A stretch of DNA of 64,000 nt from Streptococcus gwangjuense (GTDB lineage Bacteria > Bacillota > Bacilli > Lactobacillales > Streptococcaceae): assembly GCF_003627155.1 (NCBI RefSeq), contig NZ_CP032621.1, positions 558,001 through 622,000 on the forward strand, written 5' to 3'. The position numbers and the translations under genes were made by a program. This document shows positions 16,805-24,142 of the stretch, one piece after another (position 1 is the first letter of the stretch; each line of letters opens with the position of its first letter). Below the pieces are notes generated by a model. It made no database searches, had not been told where the DNA came from, and saw only the letters and a program-made list of their open reading frames with translations.

Positions 16805-18754
16805 GTGTCAAAAAAGGAAATCAATATTAATAATTATAATGATGATGCCATTCAGGTGCTAGAAGGGTTGGATGCGGTCCGAAAACGTCCAGGGATGTAT
16901 ATCGGATCGACCGATGGAGCTGGTCTCCACCACCTAGTCTGGGAAATCGTCGATAATGCTGTCGATGAGGCCTTGTCTGGATTTGGTGATCGTATTGATG
17001 TGACCATCAATAAAGATGGGAGTTTGACTGTACAAGACCATGGACGTGGGATGCCGACAGGTATGCACGCTATGGGAATTCCAACAGTTGAGGTTATCTT
17101 TACCATTCTTCACGCCGGAGGAAAATTTGGTCAAGGAGGCTACAAGACATCAGGTGGTCTCCACGGGGTTGGCTCTTCCGTAGTTAACGCCCTTTCTAGC
17201 TGGCTAGAAGTTGAAATCACTCGTGATGGGGCAATCTATAAGCAACGTTTTGAAAATGGTGGCAAACCTGTTACGACTTTGAAGAAAATCGGTACAGCGC
17301 CCAAGTCTAAGACAGGTACCAAGGTTACGTTTATGCCTGATTCGACTATCTTTTCTACGACAGACTTCAAGTACAATACCATTTCAGAGCGCCTCAATGA
17401 ATCAGCTTTTCTCTTAAAAAATGTGACCTTATCTCTGACGGACAAACGAACAGATGAAGCGATTGAATTCCACTATGAGAACGGGGTGCAGGACTTTGTT
17501 TCTTACCTCAACGAAGACAAGGAAACCTTGACACCAGTTCTTTACTTTGAAGGTGAAGAAAATGGTTTCCAAGTGGAAGTAGCCCTCCAGTATAATGATG
17601 GATTTTCAGATAACATTCTATCCTTTGTCAATAACGTTCGTACCAAGGATGGTGGAACGCATGAAACGGGACTTAAGTCTGCCATTACCAAGGTTATGAA
17701 CGACTACGCGCGTAAGACAGGTCTTCTCAAGGAAAAAGATAAAAACCTTGAAGGGTCAGACTATCGTGAGGGGCTAGCGGCCGTTCTTTCTATCTTGGTT
17801 CCGGAAGAACACCTCCAGTTTGAGGGACAGACCAAGGACAAACTAGGAAGTCCACTAGCTCGCCCGGTTGTGGATGGAATTGTGGCGGATAAGTTGACCT
17901 TCTTCCTCATGGAAAATGGGGAGCTTGCTTCTAACCTCATCCGTAAGGCTATCAAGGCTCGTGATGCTCGTGAAGCGGCTCGCAAGGCGCGTGATGAGAG
18001 CCGGAATGGTAAGAAAAATAAAAAAGATAAGGGCTTGTTGTCTGGGAAATTGACTCCAGCCCAGTCTAAGAATCCAGCTAAGAATGAACTCTATCTAGTC
18101 GAGGGGGATTCTGCCGGAGGTTCTGCCAAACAAGGCCGTGACCGCAAGTTCCAGGCAATCTTGCCTCTTCGTGGTAAGGTTATCAATACAGCTAAAGCCA
18201 AGATGGCGGATATCCTCAAAAATGAAGAAATCAATACCATGATTTATACTATTGGTGCGGGTGTTGGAGCAGACTTCTCCCTTGAAGATGCCAACTATGA
18301 CAAGATCATTATCATGACTGATGCGGACACCGACGGTGCCCACATTCAGACTTTACTCTTGACATTTTTTTACCGCTATATGCGTCCACTAGTTGAGGCA
18401 GGCCATGTCTATATCGCTCTTCCTCCTCTTTACAAGATGTCCAAAGGAAAAGGCAAGAAAGAAGAAGTGGCCTATGCTTGGACAGACGGTGAACTAGAAG
18501 AACTCCGCAAGCAGTTCGGCAAAGGCGCAACACTCCAACGATATAAAGGTCTTGGTGAGATGAACGCGGACCAACTCTGGGAAACAACCATGAATCCAGA
18601 AACCCGCACCCTCATCCGTGTTACGATTGAAGATTTAGCACGCGCTGAACGTCGTGTTAATGTCCTCATGGGAGACAAGGTCGAACCACGACGTAAGTGG
18701 ATTGAAGACAATGTCAAGTTTACGCTGGAGGAGAGTGGAGAGATGGTGTTTTGA
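16805..18754 (+). CDS. parE: DNA topoisomerase IV subunit B
   Basis: ATPase subunit of topoisomerase IV, which decatenates daughter chromosomes with ParC. 649 residues, starting at GTG with AGGAGG six bases upstream. GHKL ATPase motifs (EIVDNAVDEA, GGLHGVGSSVVNA) and TOPRIM motifs (EGDSAGGSAKQGRD, PLRGK, DADTDG) are intact. In pneumococci parE and parC are near neighbours; here about 5.4 kb of accessory genes lies between them, and the first begins two bases after the parE stop. Confidence 0.97.
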   Translation: MSKKEININNYNDDAIQVLEGLDAVRKRPGMYIGSTDGAGLHHLVWEIVDNAVDEALSGFGDRIDVTINKDGSLTVQDHGRGMPTGMHAMGIPTVEVIFTILHAGGKFGQGGYKTSGGLHGVGSSVVNALSSWLEVEITRDGAIYKQRFENGGKPVTTLKKIGTAPKSKTGTKVTFMPDSTIFSTTDFKYNTISERLNESAFLLKNVTLSLTDKRTDEAIEFHYENGVQDFVSYLNEDKETLTPVLYFEGEENGFQVEVALQYNDGFSDNILSFVNNVRTKDGGTHETGLKSAITKVMNDYARKTGLLKEKDKNLEGSDYREGLAAVLSILVPEEHLQFEGQTKDKLGSPLARPVVDGIVADKLTFFLMENGELASNLIRKAIKARDAREAARKARDESRNGKKNKKDKGLLSGKLTPAQSKNPAKNELYLVEGDSAGGSAKQGRDRKFQAILPLRGKVINTAKAKMADILKNEEINTMIYTIGAGVGADFSLEDANYDKIIIMTDADTDGAHIQTLLLTFFYRYMRPLVEAGHVYIALPPLYKMSKGKGKKEEVAYAWTDGELEELRKQFGKGATLQRYKGLGEMNADQLWETTMNPETRTLIRVTIEDLARAERRVNVLMGDKVEPRRKWIEDNVKFTLEESGEMVF

Positions 18755-18755
18755 G

Positions 18756-19400
18756 ATGAAAAATAACAAAATACATAAAATAAAAATATCTTTAAAAAAT
18801 AAAATAAAAAGTTTTTTTAAAAATATTGATTGGGGAAAAGTACGTTTAAATGTGTTACTAACAGCTGTGATTCCAATTATACTTTTTACAATCCCTGTAA
18901 CTTCTCCAACTTTCGAATGGAGTAACTGGGGTAGCAGTATTGTAGAGAAGCTCCAACAAGGCATACTATTTAGTACAATAATAAGTATAGCATCAAATAT
19001 TGTGCTATCTTATAGGACCCGATTTAGAGGGTTGCTTTCAAAAAAATCTCAAGACAATATTGAGCATGGTATTCAACTGTTAACATTTTATTCCAATCTC
19101 TCGATTATTATCTCTTCTTTCGTTCTAATGCTTTTATCTGCTTTCTACTATGGACAAATTAGAAGTAATTCACTATTAAATTGCTTCGGACTTGTTATTG
19201 AAGTAGTATTATTTATTCTGATTCAACTTCTATATGGATATTCTGAAGGATCAATGAGAGAAGATGATGGCAGTAATATTGAAGAATTAGTACAAAAAGC
19301 TGAAGAACAGAGAAATGCAAGTGAAAAGAAAGATTTCCGAGATTTGGAAATAGACAATGATTTTGATTTATTACGAGAAAGGAGAGAGGAGAATAGATGA
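18756..19400 (+). CDS. four-TM membrane protein coupled to DGQHR protein
   Basis: Unrecognised. The ATG at 18756 (MKNNKIHKIK...) gives 214 residues and follows the parE stop by one base; a longer frame would run back into parE. A basic N-terminus precedes hydrophobic segments near 31-49, 69-86, 107-131 and 138-161. A charged cytoplasmic tail (165-214) rich in Glu/Asp/Arg follows and may be helical. The stop overlaps the next start as ATGA. AT content and codon use differ clearly from parE, pointing to acquisition. A membrane effector or anchor for the DGQHR protein is inferred from coupling only. Confidence 0.75.
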   Translation: MKNNKIHKIKISLKNKIKSFFKNIDWGKVRLNVLLTAVIPIILFTIPVTSPTFEWSNWGSSIVEKLQQGILFSTIISIASNIVLSYRTRFRGLLSKKSQDNIEHGIQLLTFYSNLSIIISSFVLMLLSAFYYGQIRSNSLLNCFGLVIEVVLFILIQLLYGYSEGSMREDDGSNIEELVQKAEEQRNASEKKDFRDLEIDNDFDLLRERREENR

Positions 19401-20503
19401 GAGATACGGTTAACTTCCCTAAAGGAATGGAAGTAAATCAAGGTGATGGGGTGTATAATTTCATACTTACTACTGGAAGAGCTTCTGATATCTTAAAAAT
19501 TTCAGAAGTTAAGAGATTATCTGACTTTGAAAATGGTATTCAAAGATATTTAAATGATGCTAGAGCTAATGCAATTAAAGATTTTTGTTATAGGAAAGAT
19601 GCAATCTTTCCAACACCGATTATTGTATCCTTGAATTCTGATTTTATTGATGATCAAGAAAACGAGTTGAAAATTAGCTTTGACTCTGATTTTGATTCAG
19701 CTAAACCATTTACTGTTATTGATGGACAGCATAGACTTGAAGGAATTAAAAGGTATATGGAAAAGGAAAGAGATAAAGATTTTGAACTTCCTTTAATCAT
19801 ATACCAGGATGCTGATCAAGCTACTGCGGCTGAAATATTTGTAGCAATTAACGCAAATCAAAGACAGGTGGATAGTTCAACCATTAGCCAACTTTTTGGA
19901 ATTATTTATAGTGAGAGATCTGATATTTATACTGTAGAATCTTTTACAGCTCGGGTAGTAAAACTTCTTAACGAGAATGATGTTTCTCCATTTAAAGGAA
20001 AGATTAAGATGTTAGGTAAGAAAGAGAGAAAGGATCAATTTATATCACAGGGGACTGTTGCGAAAAAAATCTCTCAGTTTGTTACTTCAAATAGTACAAA
20101 GGACAATTTAACAATTGAAAAATATGATTCAAATGTTTTACTCAGAAATGAGAAAAAGGTGTTTAGAAATTCATTCAAAAAAAATCAACCAGCAGAAGTT
20201 GCTAAAGATATAATAAATCTTTTTGGTGCATTTGAAATTGTATACCACGAAATTTGGAATGGAGAAGGATTGTTAATAAAAAAGGCGGTTGGTTACAGTG
20301 CAATGATGTATTTTTTAGAAAAACTATTGTTAAAAGATATAAAAGGTGCTAGAAATTATTTTGATATATTTGAAAAGAATAAAGAACAGAACTCCAAAAA
20401 ACTATTAGAAATTTTTTCTTCTGATAGGGGATCTAGCGAAAGTGTTGCTAGAAAAATATCAAAGGAATTAATGCAGTTATTTGGCATTGGAGAAATGGAT
20501 TAA
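19397..20503 (+). CDS. DGQHR-domain protein (DndB-like superfamily)
   Basis: 368 residues, ATGA-coupled to the membrane protein, with GGAGAGAGGAG upstream. The signature VIDGQHRLEGIKRY (107-120) defines the DGQHR superfamily, which includes DndB, the regulator of DNA phosphorothioation. A second conserved block, EIFVAINANQRQVDSS (146-161), fits the same family. The C-terminal half (about 200-368) is helical and not recognised. No Dnd or BREX genes are nearby, so this is a stand-alone two-gene unit. Biological role unknown; DNA-related regulation or defence is inferred from relatives only. Confidence 0.8.
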   Translation: MRDTVNFPKGMEVNQGDGVYNFILTTGRASDILKISEVKRLSDFENGIQRYLNDARANAIKDFCYRKDAIFPTPIIVSLNSDFIDDQENELKISFDSDFDSAKPFTVIDGQHRLEGIKRYMEKERDKDFELPLIIYQDADQATAAEIFVAINANQRQVDSSTISQLFGIIYSERSDIYTVESFTARVVKLLNENDVSPFKGKIKMLGKKERKDQFISQGTVAKKISQFVTSNSTKDNLTIEKYDSNVLLRNEKKVFRNSFKKNQPAEVAKDIINLFGAFEIVYHEIWNGEGLLIKKAVGYSAMMYFLEKLLLKDIKGARNYFDIFEKNKEQNSKKLLEIFSSDRGSSESVARKISKELMQLFGIGEMD

Positions 20504-20605
20504 TATAATCTCCCACAAGAAATCATTTCCTTATTCCTAAAACAAGAAATCACACCTGAGGAGTATCTTGTCTGGGGGAATAAATCAACACACACATGTG
20601 TGTGT
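20504..20605 (+). pseudogene. possible coding remnant after the DGQHR stop
   Basis: Directly after the DGQHR stop the same frame continues for 33 codons with protein-like content (for example LPQEIISLFLKQEITPEEYL) until a TGA inside the palindrome. It may be an ancestral C-terminus cut off by a stop, or the end of a gene replaced by the insertion. Confidence 0.3.
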
Positions 20606-20614
20606 TGATTTATT
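20579..20614. repeat. 36-nt perfect palindrome
   Basis: Each half-site is 18 bases, AATAAATCAACACACACA followed by its exact reverse complement with no spacer. A TATAAT (20619-20624) and an overlapping TACGAATA (20624-20631) follow immediately. No T run follows, so a classic terminator is unlikely. A protein-binding site over a -35 region, or a cruciform, are alternatives. Confidence 0.85.
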
Positions 20615-20618
20615 GGAG

Positions 20619-20631
20619 TATAATACGAATA
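20619..20631 (+). promoter_or_regulatory. TATAAT overlapping a com-box-like octamer
   Basis: TATAAT (20619-20624) shares one base with TACGAATA (20624-20631), about 65 bases before the ATG of the broken DUF6261-like gene. The -35 position would fall inside the palindrome. Either SigA or SigX use is possible. Confidence 0.35.
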
Positions 20632-20696
20632 TTTAGATATGTTCTGAATTATTTTAGGGCAAAAAATTAAAAATACATCATTGAAAGAGGAGTTTT

Positions 20697-21446
20697 ATGA
20701 AAAAAGAATATGGAATCACGAGTTTAACTGTACTCAATTTAGAAAACAACGAATTCTTCTAACTTCTATCTGAGAGCAAGGACGAGTTAGGGGCTTTTAC
20801 AAAAGCCAATAAGTCTGAGCAGGTTTACGCAACGAAGCTTGGAGATATAGAAAAACTTCTTGAGACCTTGCAAGCTGGTTTGCACCGTTCCAAGGCCAGT
20901 CAAATGGTGGTTAGTCTGGAAGCGTCTGATCGTGAGCGTGATGATGCGCTTTCTACCTTGACCAGTTTGGTCAAGGCCTTCTCTCGTGTCAAAGAGGCAG
21001 GTAGCAAGGAAGTTTACGACAAACTCAGCAAACTTTTCAAAAATTATGCTGGGCTAACGAGTATAAGCTGCGAAAAGGAGACAGAAGCTATTAACCATTT
21101 ACTCAAGGAGCTAAAAGATACGGACTACCAAACTGCCCTTTCAACCCTGCATTTGAAAACTCATGTAGAAACCTTAATAAAGGCGTAGGCTCAGTTTGAA
21201 AAAGCCTATAAGGAGCGCCTGGCTGAGCAAAAAGGAAAGGCACCTAGTCAAAATAAGGAAGTTCGTGCTAAACTGCAAGAAATCTATGACTTCCTTGTGG
21301 ACTTTACTGCAATCAACGCATATGCTTATCCAGATAAGAAGCAGTATGCCGATCTCCGTGACCATCTCAACGCTATCCGTAGTCGCTATAAAAAACGCAA
21401 ACCAAGCAAAAGAATTACCCCAACACAACCAGAAGAAGCAAAGTAG
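20697..21446 (+). pseudogene. DUF6261-like gene broken by two nonsense codons
   Basis: One continuous frame of 250 codons (GAGGAG, then ATG at 20697, to TAG at 21444) is interrupted only by TAA at 20760-20762 (codon 22) and TAG at 21186-21188. The rest is protein-like throughout: a helical domain with HRSKASQMVVSLEASDRERDDAL and an ending INAYAYPDKKQYADLRDHLNAIRSRYKKR, then a basic tail. Length and pattern fit the DUF6261 family, a call from memory. Two different stop types argue against programmed read-through. Function of the family is unknown. Confidence 0.7.
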
Positions 21447-21508
21447 GTTGTTCTGTTTAATTTATGCCAGTCAAAATAAATCTTAGAAAGTGAATATAGG
21501 ATATAAAG

Positions 21509-22054
21509 ATGAATGAATTAGTGATTGGATTATTTGCGGCTCTGTTAGGTGCAATTGTGTCAATCTTTACCTTATATACCAATTATAGAAGTTCTTTAGA
21601 TAGCATTTCAGGCTGGCGCTCAAAGCTTTTTGATGCAGCTTCTGCTAAAGAAATTACGCTTAAAGAAGTTCAGGTGTTAAGGACAGCTCTACGCTATGAA
21701 CCAACTAAGGAAGTCCAAGAATACACTTTTACTTGGATATCTAATATCATGATTTACTATTGTGATTATATTTCGTTAAAGTATTTTGAACATCATGAAA
21801 CAAGTCTTTTGTATCAAGAACAGGTAATCATTAGAGTATTTATCAGGTGTCTGTTGAAGAACCATTGGGAATACAATGCTTCTATGGTATCTTCGTTGAA
21901 ATTCTTGAAGATTCATTACAAAGCTTCAAAACAACCAGAATTTATTCGTGAAACGTATGATAAAGCAAAGGCAATAAGTAGGACCTTAGAGAATGACGAT
22001 GAAGAATACGATCTGATTGAAAAAATCAATAAAAAGATGATGGGAAGTGCATGA
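21509..22054 (+). CDS. N-terminally anchored unknown protein
   Basis: 181 residues, not recognised. One N-terminal hydrophobic helix (about 4-24, LVIGLFAALLGAIVSIFTLY) is followed by a cytoplasmic, largely helical region containing W/Y-rich segments and a charged C-terminus (DDEEYDLIEKINKKMM). The ribosome site is weak (GGATATAAAG). It almost touches the next gene, whose ATG at 22056 lies one base after this stop, so the two are probably a unit. AT-rich like the rest of the parE-parC insertion. No function can be assigned. Confidence 0.7.
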   Translation: MNELVIGLFAALLGAIVSIFTLYTNYRSSLDSISGWRSKLFDAASAKEITLKEVQVLRTALRYEPTKEVQEYTFTWISNIMIYYCDYISLKYFEHHETSLLYQEQVIIRVFIRCLLKNHWEYNASMVSSLKFLKIHYKASKQPEFIRETYDKAKAISRTLENDDEEYDLIEKINKKMMGSA

Positions 22055-22055
22055 A

Positions 22056-22394
22056 ATGAAACTTGAACTAGATGTTAAAATTAATAAAAATGGTGAAGAT
22101 AAGATAAATAAATTTTCTACTCAAGATTATTTGGATAAATATGTAAAACTTGATACGCCTAATCCCGATTCATTTGGCTCGGCAGATGAATCATGCTGCA
22201 AGAAAATTGGAGGATGGCTATTGACTAATATATTTAGCATGTATTTGATTTTCTTATATGTAATTGTAGGGGTTAATTTTGCAAGTGATCAAGGCTGGCT
22301 AGGGTTGAAGGAAATTAAACATCAAACAAATGTATTAGCTGTTTTGTTAGTAGTTTTTCTTATTATTAATAATCTGTTTAAAAAGAAGAAATAA
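22056..22394 (+). CDS. small membrane protein, unknown
   Basis: 112 residues from ATG 22056; a GTG nine bases earlier is possible but sits on the ribosome site GGGAAG. The hydrophilic first ~50 residues include a CC pair (DESCCKKIGG), then hydrophobic segments near 55-74 and 89-105, ending in a lysine cluster. It is paired with the preceding anchored protein. No recognised domain. Confidence 0.65.
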   Translation: MKLELDVKINKNGEDKINKFSTQDYLDKYVKLDTPNPDSFGSADESCCKKIGGWLLTNIFSMYLIFLYVIVGVNFASDQGWLGLKEIKHQTNVLAVLLVVFLIINNLFKKKK

Positions 22395-22541
22395 AAACAA
22401 AGATGGCTGTCAAAGTCATGAAAAAACTAGTCATAGGATTTTTCAAAGAATTTGATAACGAAAAAATTCCAGCTGATAGTCCGCTTTATAGACATACCCT
22501 CTACAGAATCGAGAGTTTTCACTAAAAAGGTAGGTATTCCT

Positions 22542-23375
22542 ATGAGAACTGAACCCGAAATGCTAGATTTAATTTTGCAAACTGCAAAAGTGCTACAAGT
22601 CGATGCTGTCGCCATGTCCGGTTCGCGGACAAATTCACAAGCTCCAAAAGACGAATTTCAAGACTATGACGTAGTCTATGTTGTAGAGAATCTGGACGAG
22701 CTGATTACAGATTTATCTTGGTTGGACAAGTTTGGCAAACGCATTATCGAGCAAGAAGTTGGTCTTGGTCAACGTCGTCTATACCTCATGCTTTTTGAAG
22801 ATGGCAATCGTATCGATTTGACTCTTTGCCCTAAAGAACACATTAAAGAGTGGGTGGATAGTGAGGCAGGATTCATAGTTTTAGCAGATGAGAAGGGCTT
22901 GTTTGAGTCATATTTTCCCAGCCCAGAGCGTTTCTGGATACATCCAGCTACTGAGACAGATTTTAAAAATTCCTGCAATGAATTTTGGTGGGTTTCCGCC
23001 TATGTAGTCAAGGGCATTTGTCGTAATCAGCTCATCTATGCGACTGACCATCTCTACGGCATTTGTCAACAAGAGTTATTAAAAGTCTTAGCTTGGCAAG
23101 TTGCAGCTGATGAGGAAAAAGTAGACGTCGGCAAGAATAATAAGTATCTTTTTAACTATTTACCTAATACGAAAGAGAAAGAATTCTCAAGTCTAGTTGA
23201 TTTCTCCAGTTTAGACAAAATCACTCAGTCTTTGTTTGCTACGATGGAACTTTTCCACCGAGAGGCTGAGTTCCTTGCTCAAAAAATGGGATTTGACTAT
23301 GAGAAGGAAGTGGCTGAGAAGATGATTAAGTATGCTGAGGAGAGACTCGAAACAAATGAAACATTTACAAAATAA
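22542..23375 (+). CDS. aminoglycoside 6-adenylyltransferase-like protein (ant)
   Basis: 277 residues of the ANT(6)/AadK family, which adenylates streptomycin. The nucleotidyltransferase motifs GSRTN (27-31) and DYDVVYVV (41-48) are intact. The start at 22542 (MRTEPEML...) matches the family N-terminus and has AAGGTAGGT upstream. The frame is open upstream to an ATG at 22404, but those residues are not family-like. An ant-like gene between parE and parC is described in viridans streptococci and used as a marker of transfer to pneumococci. Whether it confers resistance is unknown. It overlaps the CPBP gene by 20 bases. Confidence 0.87.
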   Translation: MRTEPEMLDLILQTAKVLQVDAVAMSGSRTNSQAPKDEFQDYDVVYVVENLDELITDLSWLDKFGKRIIEQEVGLGQRRLYLMLFEDGNRIDLTLCPKEHIKEWVDSEAGFIVLADEKGLFESYFPSPERFWIHPATETDFKNSCNEFWWVSAYVVKGICRNQLIYATDHLYGICQQELLKVLAWQVAADEEKVDVGKNNKYLFNYLPNTKEKEFSSLVDFSSLDKITQSLFATMELFHREAEFLAQKMGFDYEKEVAEKMIKYAEERLETNETFTK

Positions 23376-24090
23376 TAAGATAACAAAATTTTTACTGATG
23401 AGTTTTCTCATTTCTTGGGGATTTGGTTGGGGATTGCTCGCTTTTCTGACGCAAATGAGCCTCTTAAGTCTAACAAGTCCACTAGGAGTTTTTCTCCATT
23501 TACTAGGAGGTTTCGGTCCAACCATTGCAGCCATTTCTTGTTTGCCTCAAAAATCCATTAAAAGCATAGTCTCTTTTATCTTAGGGGACTCAAAGAAACA
23601 TATTTTGTTATTTCTTTTACTAATTTTCGTGCAGACAGGTGTCATCGCTTTCTCCTCTAAGGAACTTAATCCAGCTTTTCCACTAGGAAATTTGTTTGTT
23701 GTTTTTTTGAGTGCAGTCTGTGTTTATGGTGGCGAAGAAGAATTGGGATGGCGAGGCATCTTGCAACCAACTTTGGAAACTAGATTCTCCTTTTGGATTT
23801 CCGGTTTGATAACAGGTTGTATTTGGGCAATATGGCATGTACCGTTATGGTTTGTGATTGGAAGTTCCCAAAGTGGGATACCTTTTATATTATTCAGTCT
23901 ATTTGCAATTTATCTCAGTATTCTTCTAGCAGCTATTTTCAAAAAGACTAAGTCGGTCCTTTTTTGCGCCATTTTTCACGGCCTAATTAATACCCTATTT
24001 AGCTTATTTGTTATTAAAATTAATCTTTTATTCATCCTAGGATTAGTAGGATTGCTCTTCTTTTCTCACTACCTACAAAGAAACAGTTAA
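23356..24090 (+). CDS. CPBP-family intramembrane protease
   Basis: 244 residues from ATG 23356 (GAGGAGAG upstream, inside the 3' end of ant). It is a polytopic membrane protein of the CPBP/Abi family, glutamic intramembrane proteases related to Rce1. Motif 1 EEELGWRG (127-134), motif 2 IWHVPLW (158-164) and the final HGLINT motif near residue 215 are all present, so the active site looks intact. Some relatives give bacteriocin self-immunity; substrate here is unknown. The overlap with ant suggests co-expression. Confidence 0.85.
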   Translation: MKHLQNNKITKFLLMSFLISWGFGWGLLAFLTQMSLLSLTSPLGVFLHLLGGFGPTIAAISCLPQKSIKSIVSFILGDSKKHILLFLLLIFVQTGVIAFSSKELNPAFPLGNLFVVFLSAVCVYGGEEELGWRGILQPTLETRFSFWISGLITGCIWAIWHVPLWFVIGSSQSGIPFILFSLFAIYLSILLAAIFKKTKSVLFCAIFHGLINTLFSLFVIKINLLFILGLVGLLFFSHYLQRNS

Positions 24091-24142
24091 ATTTATAAAT
24101 TATAGATTTACTTTACAATAAAACACTAAAAAGAGAATTATT

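Noticed and set aside
22404..22541. N-terminal extension of the ant-like protein
   Set aside because: The frame is open, but the residues before MRTEPEML do not fit the family and a ribosome site precedes the later ATG.
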